Shown here piece by piece: positions 18,316 through 26,268 of a stretch of 41,255 nucleotides of DNA; the stretch's first letter is position 1, and every line of letters begins with the position of its first letter. A program made the position numbers and the translations under genes. The stretch spans positions 1 to 41,255 of the forward strand of contig NZ_CAMDRA010000010.1 in the NCBI RefSeq assembly GCF_945906275.1, given 5' to 3'. This DNA is from Dongia mobilis (GTDB lineage: Bacteria > Pseudomonadota > Alphaproteobacteria > Dongiales > Dongiaceae). The notes under the pieces are model-generated. The model was not told where the DNA came from. It saw only the letters and a list, made by a program, of their open reading frames with translations, and searched no databases.

Positions 18316-18405
18316 TACCCGCGTGCGTCCCGTTAATATTACTTTCACCAGATATTCGAGAAGTTGCGCCAATTAACTACCATTGCTGGATTCTTTAATA
18401 ATTCT

Positions 18406-18413
18406 ATGGTTAA
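18406..18413. promoter_or_regulatory. TTAACCAT (as ATGGTTAA) in the AT-rich spacer before the pentapeptide gene
   Basis: The 134-bp spacer 18316-18449 is clearly AT-richer than the surrounding genes and contains TTAACTACCATT (18373-18384) and ATGGTTAA (18406-18413). TTAACCAT is a short word associated with CtrA-dependent promoters in Caulobacter. A promoter for the pentapeptide-repeat gene should lie here; no clear -35/-10 pair could be assigned. Confidence 0.35.
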
Positions 18414-18449
18414 ACTCTGATCTTCGTTTGGGACGAGAGAACAATCAAC

Positions 18450-19676
18450 ATGGATATGGATATCCTGCGCGCCACGCTGGTTGCACATCGCCGATGGCTT
18501 CGCCAGGAACGTGGTGGCAAGCGCGGCGACCTGTCCCTGATGGTCCTCGAGAATTTCGGCCTGCCCGGGGTGGTCCTGACCCGCGCCAAGCTGACCGGCG
18601 TGCAGATCCTCAATTCCGACCTCAACGATTCAAAGCTCGACGAGGTCGATTTCTTCGCGGCCAACCTTGCCGGCAGCACCTTGCTGCGGGCCGATTGCCG
18701 CGGGTCGGATTTCCGTGGCGCCCATCTGCAGGGCACGGATTTCAGCGAGGCGCTGCTGTCCGGCGCCGACTTCCGCGACGGCTCGCTGCTGGTCAATGTC
18801 GATGGCAACACCGGCCCGGCGCAGCGCAACAATGTGATCACCTCGCAGAACGGCACCGGCATGACACGGGCCAATCTCGAGGGGGCGAAGCTGCATGCCT
18901 CGGTCGTGCGCAAGGCCGATCTCTCGGGCGCCATTCTCCGCAACGCCGATCTCAGCCAGGCCGACTTCTCCGGCTCGTCGCTGAAGGATGCCGATCTGCG
19001 CGGCGCCAACATGGCCGGCTGCAATCTCACCGGCGCGATGCTCAACCGCGCCGCCATCGAAGGTGCCAAGCTCGATGGCGCGATCCTCAAGGACGCCAAC
19101 ATTTTCGGCGTCGAGATCGAGAAGGCGTGCTACACCAATCTCGATCTCGCCGAGGCGATTTCCGTCGATGATTCAGCCGAAGCCGCCGTGCGAATTGCCG
19201 ATCTGGTGATGGCCCACGAACAATGGGTCGAAAGCTCCGGCGCCATCGGCACGCGCGGCGATTTTTCCGGCATGGACCTTGCCGGCGTCGACTTCACCGG
19301 CCGCAATCTGAGCGCTGCGATCTTCGTCCACGCCCGCCTGCGGTCGACCAAGTTCAACAAGGCGATCCTCGACCTCACCGATTTCACCATGGCCGATCTT
19401 ACCGGCGCCAGCCTTGCGCACGCCGATCTGCGTGGCGCCAATCTCAGCGACGCCATCCTGCGCCGCGCCAATTTCAGCGGCGCCGATCTGAAGATGCAGA
19501 CGGCGCATCTCCCCAATGGCATGACGCGCGAATTTCCGGTGAGCCTGCGTGGCTGCCGCTTCGGCGAGACGAATTTCAGCGGCGTCGCCTGCGACCGCCT
19601 GAAGGCCGCCGGTACCGCGCCCGCCGGAATGATCGCCGAGCCCGAATTCCGCGCCCTGTTCGCCGCCTCGGCCTGA
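18450..19676 (+). CDS. Pentapeptide-repeat protein with two repeat modules
   Basis: A 408-residue protein dominated by A(D/N)LxX pentapeptides, which fold as a right-handed quadrilateral beta-helix. Two modules are visible. Each opens with a short helical HxxW...RGDxS segment (AHRRWLRQERGGKRGDLS at about residues 11-28, and AHEQWVESSGAIGTRGDFSG at about 252-271) and continues into repeats such as SGADFRDGSLL, DADLRGANMAGCNLTGAML, HADLRGANLSDAILRRANFSGADL. It has no signal peptide or membrane span, so it is probably cytoplasmic. Some members mimic DNA and inhibit gyrase (Qnr/MfpA); most are of unknown function, and nothing here argues for a Qnr role. The stop is followed by a 14-bp tandem repeat, then by the cyclase gene 110 bp downstream. 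Confidence 0.93.
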   Translation: MDMDILRATLVAHRRWLRQERGGKRGDLSLMVLENFGLPGVVLTRAKLTGVQILNSDLNDSKLDEVDFFAANLAGSTLLRADCRGSDFRGAHLQGTDFSEALLSGADFRDGSLLVNVDGNTGPAQRNNVITSQNGTGMTRANLEGAKLHASVVRKADLSGAILRNADLSQADFSGSSLKDADLRGANMAGCNLTGAMLNRAAIEGAKLDGAILKDANIFGVEIEKACYTNLDLAEAISVDDSAEAAVRIADLVMAHEQWVESSGAIGTRGDFSGMDLAGVDFTGRNLSAAIFVHARLRSTKFNKAILDLTDFTMADLTGASLAHADLRGANLSDAILRRANFSGADLKMQTAHLPNGMTREFPVSLRGCRFGETNFSGVACDRLKAAGTAPAGMIAEPEFRALFAASA

Positions 19677-19685
19677 GGCCGCCAA

Positions 19686-19727
19686 CAGACCCTGGCCGAC
19701 AAACCCTGGCCGACAAACCCTGTCAGC
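19686..19727. repeat. 14-bp tandem repeat, 3 copies
   Basis: Units CAGACCCTGGCCGA, CAAACCCTGGCCGA and CAAACCCTGTCAGC, starting 10 bp after the stop of the pentapeptide-repeat gene. Same period as the arrays at 3010 and 4468 but unrelated sequence. Confidence 0.85.
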
Positions 19728-19786
19728 CCCGCCCGTGATCCGTCAGGATGGACGGCGCGTAAAGCAAAGGTCCCAGGTGGAGCAGG

Positions 19787-21586
19787 ATGAGCTACCTTCA
19801 GAGCAGATCGTGGACATGGTCCTTCAGGAATCCGCCCGCGGCGATCTGGCCGCTCCTGGCAGATACCGCCCGCTTCAATGAAGCAGCCAACCTGCCACGT
19901 CACAAGATCACCGAGATTCCCGGCCCGGATGGTGCCGTCGCCTATTTCGGCGAGGTGAGGATGGGGCCGTTCGACATCAAATGGCAGGAGCGGCCGGTCA
20001 ACTGGATAAGCGGGCAATTCTTCGAACATGTCCGCGATTTCTCGAGCGGGCCGCTCAGCCAGTTGGGCGCGCATCTTGACCTTTCATGCGATCCCGGCAC
20101 CGGCAAAGCGATCGCCACCTATACGCTGAGCGCCAGGCCCCGCAACTGGGTGGGCAGGCTGCTGCTGGCGACGAAGTTCTTCAGTTCCTCCGGCGAAACC
20201 TTCGGCCGCATGGTGGCGGAGGCAGATCGCTACGCCGCCGGCGAGGCACCCACTGTTTTCACCTATGCGGCGCCCGCCGTGAGCGCCGAGTTGCGGGCCA
20301 AGGTCGACCGCATGGTGGCTGAGATCGAGGCCACACCCAACGGTCATGCCCTGGCGCGACGCCTTGCCGATCATGTGGTGCAGGCGCAGGAGGTCGATCT
20401 CTGGCATATCCGCCCGCTCGGGCTTGCGCGGTCATGGCAGGTCCCCGAACGTCATGCCATCGAACTCTGCCTGCAGGCGGTGAAGGCCGGCCTCCTCGAA
20501 CTGCGCTGGGACATTCTGTGTCCGCGCTGCCGGGTCGCGAAGGCCTGGTCAGGCGGGCTGGATCGCCTGCCGACGGGTGCACATTGTTCCTCGTGCAATA
20601 TCGACTATGACCGCGACTTCTCGAAGAATGTCGAGGCGAGCTTCCGGCCGGCCCCGGCCATCCGTGTGCTGGAGTCCGGCGAATATTGCATGTGGGGGCC
20701 GATGTCGGTGCCGCATGTGCGGGCGCAGATCCATCTCGCCCCCGGCGAAAGGCGCGACCTCACTGGTCATCTGGCACCCGGCCCCTATCGCCTGCGCACG
20801 CTGGAACCCGGGCCGGAATGCGACATCCATCACGATGGCACCGCCTTTCCGTCATTGGTCATCGGCAGGGAGTCGGTCACGGCCGGGCCAGTGGCACCGG
20901 CCGGCAGTTTGCGCTTCGAGAACCACAGCGACCGCCCGCGCGTCGCCATCATCGAAAGCCGGCAGTGGGTGGCCGATTGCCTGACCGCCGACCGGGTCAC
21001 CGCGCTGCAGGCCTTCCGCGACCTCTTCTCGGAGGATGTGCTGCGGCCGGGCGACGAGGTTTCGGTCGGCCGCATCACCCTGCTCTTCTCCGACCTCAAG
21101 GCCTCGACGGCGCTTTACCAGCAGATCGGCGATGCCGCCGCCTATCACCTGGTGCGCGATCACTTCGCCTTCATGGCCGACATCATCCGCAACCATGACG
21201 GGGCGGTGGTGAAGACCATCGGCGACGCGGTCATGGCGGCCTTCGCGAGGCCGCAGGACGGCTTACGCGCCGCTCTCGCCATCCAGCGCGATCTTGCGGC
21301 GAGAAGCAGCAGCGAGGGCAACCGTGCGATCATCGTCAAGCTTGGCCTGCACCAGGGCCCCAGCATCGCGGTGACCCTCAACGACCGGCTGGATTATTTC
21401 GGTTCGACCGTCAACATGGCGGCGCGGCTTCAGGGGCAGAGCGTCGGTGGCGACATCGTGCTGTCGCAGGAGATGATCGACGATCCGACCGTGACACCGG
21501 CCCTGGCCGGTTTGCAGGCCCAGCCAGACCGCGCGGCGCTCAAGGGATTTGCCGAGCCGCTGCCCTTCTACCGGATCACACCCTAA
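19787..21586 (+). CDS. Class III adenylate cyclase with START-like and Cys4 N-terminal region
   Basis: A 599-residue soluble protein. Residues about 1-150 resemble an SRPBCC/START-type lipid- or ligand-binding domain (WTWSFRNPPAAIWPLLADTA, LSARPRNWVGRLLLA). The middle region (DUF5939-like) contains a probable zinc site CPRC (245-248) with CSSC (267-270). The C-terminal catalytic domain (about 425-597) has ITLLFSDLKAST with metal Asp436, VVKTIGDAVMAAF with Lys477 or its neighbour and metal Asp480, and LDYFGSTVNMAARLQG. The Lys of KTIGD and the Asp of DYFG fit ATP rather than GTP as substrate, so the product is probably cAMP. Class III domains act as dimers. The input signal is unknown; a hydrophobic ligand for the START-like part is inference. 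The frame begins at an ATG preceded by GGAGCAGG. Confidence 0.9.
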   Translation: MSYLQSRSWTWSFRNPPAAIWPLLADTARFNEAANLPRHKITEIPGPDGAVAYFGEVRMGPFDIKWQERPVNWISGQFFEHVRDFSSGPLSQLGAHLDLSCDPGTGKAIATYTLSARPRNWVGRLLLATKFFSSSGETFGRMVAEADRYAAGEAPTVFTYAAPAVSAELRAKVDRMVAEIEATPNGHALARRLADHVVQAQEVDLWHIRPLGLARSWQVPERHAIELCLQAVKAGLLELRWDILCPRCRVAKAWSGGLDRLPTGAHCSSCNIDYDRDFSKNVEASFRPAPAIRVLESGEYCMWGPMSVPHVRAQIHLAPGERRDLTGHLAPGPYRLRTLEPGPECDIHHDGTAFPSLVIGRESVTAGPVAPAGSLRFENHSDRPRVAIIESRQWVADCLTADRVTALQAFRDLFSEDVLRPGDEVSVGRITLLFSDLKASTALYQQIGDAAAYHLVRDHFAFMADIIRNHDGAVVKTIGDAVMAAFARPQDGLRAALAIQRDLAARSSSEGNRAIIVKLGLHQGPSIAVTLNDRLDYFGSTVNMAARLQGQSVGGDIVLSQEMIDDPTVTPALAGLQAQPDRAALKGFAEPLPFYRITP

Positions 21587-21594
21587 GGGAATTT

Positions 21595-21602
21595 TTAACC
21601 AT
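21595..21602 (+). promoter_or_regulatory. TTAACCAT word upstream of the 171-residue gene
   Basis: TTTTTAACCATACTTAGG spans the site 9 bp after the cyclase stop and 63 bp before the next start. The form TTAA-N6-TTAG is near the CtrA box TTAA-N7-TTAA. Regulatory role not demonstrated. Confidence 0.35.
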
Positions 21603-21665
21603 ACTTAGGCTGAGTATCGGCGCTATCTGCTTGACGTCGCACCTCTTTTTGGCCCAAGAGGAGTC

Positions 21666-22181
21666 ATGAGCGCCAGCAACTCCCCCATGGCCAGCAGCGA
21701 GGCCGAACAGCATTACCGCGCATTGAGCGCGCGCGCCGTTGGCTCCAACGTCAATGAGCGATCGCTGCTGGCGACCGACTATCTCAACCACATCAATGAA
21801 ATCGTGATGCTGATCGAGATCGTGCCGGATGCGCCGGAATGCCTCGATGATTGCAAGGCCTGGGAACCGCTGGAATACACCGAGCATTTCCGCAATTCCG
21901 GCATCGCCGACCGGGAACTGGCGATCGAGGCCTATCCCTTTTCGCCGCCGCAATACAAGCAGCCCTTCGACCAGCTGGTGCGCGAGATGAACCGGCTCAT
22001 CGCCATCTCCATCAAGCGCCTGGACCTGATCCTGGCCGAGGGCAATGAGGATCAGACCCGCCATGTCGCGGCCCGCGCCTCGCAGAACCTGCAGGACCTT
22101 ATCGGCCAGGCCTCTGCCATCATCCATGGCGACGATCATGTGATCGACCAGGCCCAGATCGACGCGCTGATGCAGCTCTGA
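21666..22181 (+). CDS. Hypothetical helical protein
   Basis: A 171-residue protein not assigned to a family. It is acidic and mostly helical, with no signal or membrane segment. Notable stretches are LATDYLNHINEIVMLIEIVP, a Cys-Asp-Asp-Cys pair (CLDDCKAW), FDQLVREMNRLIAISIKRLD and a C-terminal helix ending QIDALMQL. AGAGGAG lies 4-5 nt before the ATG at 21666. It follows the cyclase after a 79-bp spacer containing a TTAACCAT word, so it may have its own promoter. The coding character is good: strong ribosome-binding site and codon use like its neighbours. Confidence 0.75.
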   Translation: MSASNSPMASSEAEQHYRALSARAVGSNVNERSLLATDYLNHINEIVMLIEIVPDAPECLDDCKAWEPLEYTEHFRNSGIADRELAIEAYPFSPPQYKQPFDQLVREMNRLIAISIKRLDLILAEGNEDQTRHVAARASQNLQDLIGQASAIIHGDDHVIDQAQIDALMQL

Positions 22182-22242
22182 GCCTTGATGCCGGGCCCAT
22201 TCGCCCCACATGCTGGGGACGGGCCGGAGAAGGATCGGAACC

Positions 22243-23295
22243 ATGCGTCGCATTCTGTTGGTCATCGCGTCATTGCTGCTGGCAGCGCAGCCTGTGCGCG
22301 CGGAAACACCCTTCACCGTCACGACCCTCACCGACGGTCTTGAACATCCCTGGTCGATCGCCGTGGCGCCCGACGGCAATCTGCTGGTGACCGAGAGGCC
22401 CGGCCGCCTGCGCCTCATCGATCCTGCGAGCGGCAAGGCACGGAGCATCGGCGGCCTGCCGGACATTCGCGTGCAGAGCGAATCCGGCTTGATGGGCCTG
22501 GCGCTCGACCCGGCCTTTGCCGGGAACGGACATCTCTATCTCTGCTATTCGACCGGCGGCGTGCTCCGCGCCGGCAACCGCCTGTCGCGCTTCACGCTCA
22601 AAGGCAATGCGCTGCAGGACGAATTGGTGCTGATCGACGATTTGCCCGGCGCACGCTGGCACAATGGCTGTCGCGTCGCCGTGGCGCCGGATGGCTTCCT
22701 CTACGCCAGCATGGGCGATGCGACCGAGGCCGCCGACGCCCAGGACACCGGGAAACTGCACGGCAAGATCTTTCGCCTGAACCGCGACGGCGGGGTCCCG
22801 GCCGACAACCCGTTTCCGAACTCACCGGTCTGGAGCTTCGGCCATCGCAACCCGCAGGGCCTCGCCTTCCGCCCCGCGGACGGTGCGCTGTGGTCGACCG
22901 AGCATGGGCCGGACAGCCAGGATGAGGTGAACCGCATCGTGAAAGGCGGCAATTACGGCTGGCCCAAATGCCGCGGGATCGATCCCTGCGATGGCCTCGC
23001 CCATTACCAGCCGGCCATTGCCGAGTTCGAGCGCAGCTCGACCATCGCCATCTCCAACCTCATCTTCTATCGCGGCGCGGCCTTCCCCGATTGGCAGGGC
23101 GACATCCTGTTCGTGTCCCTGAAGACCGGCCGCCTCTATCACCTCGATCTCGACGGCGACAAGGTCACCAAGGCCGAGATCCTGATCGACGACGATTTCG
23201 GCCGCCTGCGCGACATCGCCGAAGCCCCCGACGGCAGCCTCTATCTCGCTACAGGCAATGGCGAGGACCAGATCCTGCATCTGGTGCCGCGCTAG
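22243..23295 (+). CDS. PQQ-dependent sugar dehydrogenase-type beta-propeller (GSDH family), exported
   Basis: A 350-residue protein starting MRRILLVIASLLLAAQPVRA, a Sec signal peptide, so the enzyme is periplasmic. The mature part is the six-bladed propeller of the soluble glucose/sorbosone dehydrogenase family (Asd/YliI-like): LEHPWSIAVAPDGNLLVTER, SGLMGLALDPAF, RWHNGCRVAVAPDGFLYASM (the His-bearing active-site strand), VWSFGHRNPQGLAFRP, WSTEHGPDSQDEVNRI and GGNYGWPKC. Members oxidise aldoses with pyrroloquinoline quinone and Ca2+; the true sugar is usually unknown. The start is fixed by the signal peptide and by GGAGAAGG about 9 nt upstream. No pqq biosynthesis genes are in the window. Confidence 0.93.
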   Translation: MRRILLVIASLLLAAQPVRAETPFTVTTLTDGLEHPWSIAVAPDGNLLVTERPGRLRLIDPASGKARSIGGLPDIRVQSESGLMGLALDPAFAGNGHLYLCYSTGGVLRAGNRLSRFTLKGNALQDELVLIDDLPGARWHNGCRVAVAPDGFLYASMGDATEAADAQDTGKLHGKIFRLNRDGGVPADNPFPNSPVWSFGHRNPQGLAFRPADGALWSTEHGPDSQDEVNRIVKGGNYGWPKCRGIDPCDGLAHYQPAIAEFERSSTIAISNLIFYRGAAFPDWQGDILFVSLKTGRLYHLDLDGDKVTKAEILIDDDFGRLRDIAEAPDGSLYLATGNGEDQILHLVPR

Positions 23296-23407
23296 GGTTT
23301 ATCCCTCTGCATCGTCTGGACTCTGTTGCCCGACCTCTGCTAGCTTGGCCAAAATGCTGCACTGCGAAATAGCTGGTGGCGAGAAGATTGGGTGAGGAGG
23401 AACGCGC

Positions 23408-25561
23408 GTGGCCGATTTTCCGAAGAAGTCGCTGGCCGACTGGCAGAAACTGGCTTCCCAGGAGCTGAAAGGCGCCGACCCCGCGACCCTCGACCGCGAG
23501 ACGCCGGAGGGCATCACCGTCAAGGCCCTCTATACCGAGGCCGATCTGGCCGGACTGGAGAGCATCGGCACCCTGCCGGGCTTTGCCCCCTATACGCGCG
23601 GCCCCCGCGCCACCATGTATGCGAACCGCCCCTGGACCATCCGGCAATATGCCGGCTTCTCGACCGCCGAGGATTCCAACGCCTTCTACCGCGAGAATCT
23701 GCGCCGCGGACAGATGGGCCTTTCCGTCGCCTTCGATCTTGCCACGCACAGAGGTTATGACAGCGACCATCCGCGCGTCATGGGCGATGTGGGGAAGGCC
23801 GGTGTCGCCATCGACTCCGTCGAGGACATGAAGATCCTGTTCGACGGCATCCCCTTGGACAAGATGTCGGTCAGCATGACCATGAACGGCGCGGTGCTGC
23901 CCGTGCTCGCAGCCTTCATCGTCGCCGGCGAGGAGCAGGGTGTGCCGGCGGCGAAATTATCGGGCACGATCCAGAACGACATCCTCAAGGAGTTCATGGT
24001 CCGCAACACTTACATCTATCCACCCGCACCCTCGATGCGGATCGTCGCCGACATCATCGAATACACGGCGCAGAACATGCCGAAATTCAACTCGATCTCC
24101 ATCAGCGGCTATCACATGCAGGAAGCCGGCGCCAATGCGGTGCAGGAACTGGCCTTCACGCTGGCCGACGGTCTCGAATATGTGCGCGCCGCCTTGTCGA
24201 AGGGATTGAAGGTCGACGAATTCGCGCCGCGCCTTTCCTTCTTCTTTGCCATCGGCATGAATTTTTTCATGGAAATCGCGAAGCTCCGCGCCGCGCGCTA
24301 TCTGTGGGCGAAGATGATGGTGCAGTTCGACCCGAAGGACCCGCAATCTTCGGCTCTGCGCACGCATTGTCAAACCTCTGGAGTCTCGCTCCAAGAGCAG
24401 GATCCCTACAACAACGTCATCCGCACAACCATCGAGGCGATGGCCGCGGTGCTGGGCGGCACGCAATCGCTGCACACCAATGCGCTGGATGAAGCCATCG
24501 CCCTCCCCACCCCCTTCTCCGCCAACATCGCGCGCAACACGCAGCTGGTGATCCAGGAGGAAAGCGGCATCCCCGCCGTGATCGATCCGATGGCAGGCAG
24601 CTATTACGTCGAGAGCCTGACCGCAAGCCTCGTGACCCATGCCGAGAAGTTGATCCAGGAAGTGGAAGCGCTGGGCGGCATGACCAAGGCGGTCGAAAGC
24701 GGCATGCCCAAGCTGCGCATCGAAGAAGCCGCCGCCAAGCGCCAGGCGCGCGTCGATCGCGGCGAAGACGTCATCGTCGGCGTCAACAAATACCAGTCGA
24801 ACGAAACCACCCATGTCGACGTGCTCGACATCGACAACAGCAAGGTGCGCCTGTCGCAGATCGAGCGCCTGAACAAAATGAAGGCTGCCCGCGATCCGGT
24901 GAAGGTCAAGGCGGCCCTCGATGCGCTGACGCAAGCGGCCAGGGACGGCAGCGGCAACCTACTGGCGCTCAGCGTCGACGCCATGCGCGCCCGCGCCTCG
25001 GTGGGTGAAGTCTCCAGCGCGCTCGAGGCGGTCTATACGCGCCACAAGGCGGAGATCCGCTCGATCGCCGGCGTCTACGGCGCCGCCTATCGCGACGATC
25101 CGGACTTTGCCGCGATCCAGCGCCAGATCCAGGATTTTGCCACCGCCGAAGGCAGGCGCCCGCGCATGCTGGTGGTGAAGCTGGGCCAGGACGGCCATGA
25201 TCGCGGCGCCAAGATCATCGCCACCGCCTTTGCCGATCTGGGCTTCGATGTCGATGTGGGGCCGCTGTTCCAGCTGCCTGAGGAAGCGGCGCGCCAGGCC
25301 ATCGAGAATGATGTCCATGTCATCGGCGTCTCAAGCCAGGCCGCCGGTCACAAGACCCTGGTGCCGCAGCTGATCCAGGCCCTGAAGGACCAGGGCGCCG
25401 ACGATATTCGCGTCATCTGCGGCGGTGTCATCCCGGCGCAGGATTATCCGATGCTGCGCGAGGCGGGTGTCGCCGCCATCTTCGGCCCCGGGACCAACAT
25501 CCCCAAGGCCGCGGCGGAGATCCTGGCGCTGTTGCCGAGGCACGGCAGCAAGGCCGCCTGA
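23408..25561 (+). CDS. scpA: Methylmalonyl-CoA mutase, catalytic plus B12-binding subunit
   Basis: A 717-residue adenosylcobalamin enzyme that converts (R)-methylmalonyl-CoA to succinyl-CoA, the last step of propionate and odd-chain degradation. The N-terminal TIM barrel contains [20 protein letters not shown], whose Tyr contacts the substrate, [17 protein letters not shown] and [13 protein letters not shown]. The C-terminal cobalamin domain (about 575-717) has the DxHxxG motif with lower axial ligand His597 in [13 protein letters not shown], and later [18 protein letters not shown]. Its length is like ScpA-type single-subunit mutases, so no separate small subunit is needed. The start is a GTG at 23408 with a strong GAGGAGG upstream. 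Propionyl-CoA carboxylase, epimerase and the MeaB/ArgK chaperone are not within the window. Confidence 0.97.
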   Translation: MADFPKKSLADWQKLASQELKGADPATLDRETPEGITVKALYTEADLAGLESIGTLPGFAPYTRGPRATMYANRPWTIRQYAGFSTAEDSNAFYRENLRRGQMGLSVAFDLATHRGYDSDHPRVMGDVGKAGVAIDSVEDMKILFDGIPLDKMSVSMTMNGAVLPVLAAFIVAGEEQGVPAAKLSGTIQNDILKEFMVRNTYIYPPAPSMRIVADIIEYTAQNMPKFNSISISGYHMQEAGANAVQELAFTLADGLEYVRAALSKGLKVDEFAPRLSFFFAIGMNFFMEIAKLRAARYLWAKMMVQFDPKDPQSSALRTHCQTSGVSLQEQDPYNNVIRTTIEAMAAVLGGTQSLHTNALDEAIALPTPFSANIARNTQLVIQEESGIPAVIDPMAGSYYVESLTASLVTHAEKLIQEVEALGGMTKAVESGMPKLRIEEAAAKRQARVDRGEDVIVGVNKYQSNETTHVDVLDIDNSKVRLSQIERLNKMKAARDPVKVKAALDALTQAARDGSGNLLALSVDAMRARASVGEVSSALEAVYTRHKAEIRSIAGVYGAAYRDDPDFAAIQRQIQDFATAEGRRPRMLVVKLGQDGHDRGAKIIATAFADLGFDVDVGPLFQLPEEAARQAIENDVHVIGVSSQAAGHKTLVPQLIQALKDQGADDIRVICGGVIPAQDYPMLREAGVAAIFGPGTNIPKAAAEILALLPRHGSKAA

Positions 25562-25657
25562 GCGCGTCACCCGATCGTGATCACCGGGTCCGGCAACGGG
25601 TCCCGTGCAATCTCATGTCGGCGCCATTCCGGGCGTCATTCATGAGAAGGGACGATC

Positions 25658-26035
25658 ATGTCAGTCACCACGCGTTTGCAGGTTCTAGGCGCCGTTCTGG
25701 CCGTCTTGGCCATTGCCAGCGCGGCAACACCTTCCGCCGCCAAGGAACGCTACAGGCCGGTGCCGGCGCCGTTCGGCTGGCAGCAGGTCGATCGCGACGG
25801 CAATGGCGACGTCACCAAGAAGGAATGGAAATGGGCCGAGAAGCATGGTTATGACCGGCTTGACCGTGACGACAACCTCCGGGTCGAGCGCAAGGAATAC
25901 CAGGCCCTGCTCAACCGATATCTCGCCTTTCGCAACCAGCATCAGGCCCGCTACCAGCGCTGGGACGATGCGGACCGGTTCGACGATGGCGGCACCCAGG
26001 CCTGGCCCGGGCCCTGGCAGGGTGGCCGCCGCTAA
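25658..26035 (+). CDS. Exported EF-hand protein
   Basis: A 125-residue protein with a Sec signal peptide (about 1-28, ending PSAA). A canonical EF-hand calcium loop DRDGNGDVTKKE lies at residues 45-56, and a degenerate second loop DRDDNLRVERKE at 69-80, with Arg in place of the usual Asp at position 7. The tail is rich in Trp, Gly and Arg (WPGPWQGGRR). It is probably a periplasmic calcium-binding protein; its partner is unknown. GAAGGGACGATC precedes the ATG. It has its own spacer of 96 bp after the mutase gene and a strong terminator 29 bp downstream. Confidence 0.85.
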   Translation: MSVTTRLQVLGAVLAVLAIASAATPSAAKERYRPVPAPFGWQQVDRDGNGDVTKKEWKWAEKHGYDRLDRDDNLRVERKEYQALLNRYLAFRNQHQARYQRWDDADRFDDGGTQAWPGPWQGGRR

Positions 26036-26064
26036 GCACTGACGCCCACCACGCTGGGGGTATC

Positions 26065-26101
26065 GCAGCCCCACCCCGTCCGGGTGGGGCTGCTGCTTTT
26101 T
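26065..26101 (+). terminator. Strong intrinsic terminator after the EF-hand gene
   Basis: Perfect 12-bp stem GCAGCCCCACCC / GGGTGGGGCTGC with loop CGTCC, followed by TGCTTTTT. It is the clearest rho-independent terminator in the window and isolates the giant gene downstream. Confidence 0.93.
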
Positions 26102-26268
26102 ACGGCCTTGTCACGCACCGACAATTGCACGTGTTGGAACAATGGCTTAGAGTCGTCCTTTCATTTACCGCCTGAGCTATGGGTAGGGGCTGCGGGGCCA
26201 GCGCGGCCTAGATGCAGCATGTGCCCCTGGAATCAGGCGGCGAGTCAGGGTGCTTCAAGGGGTTTGTC

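Noticed and set aside
23296-23407. Looked for a PccR/ScfR-type operator (TTTGCAAA-like inverted repeat) before the mutase gene
   Set aside because: Only scattered partial matches were seen; no paired site with correct spacing.
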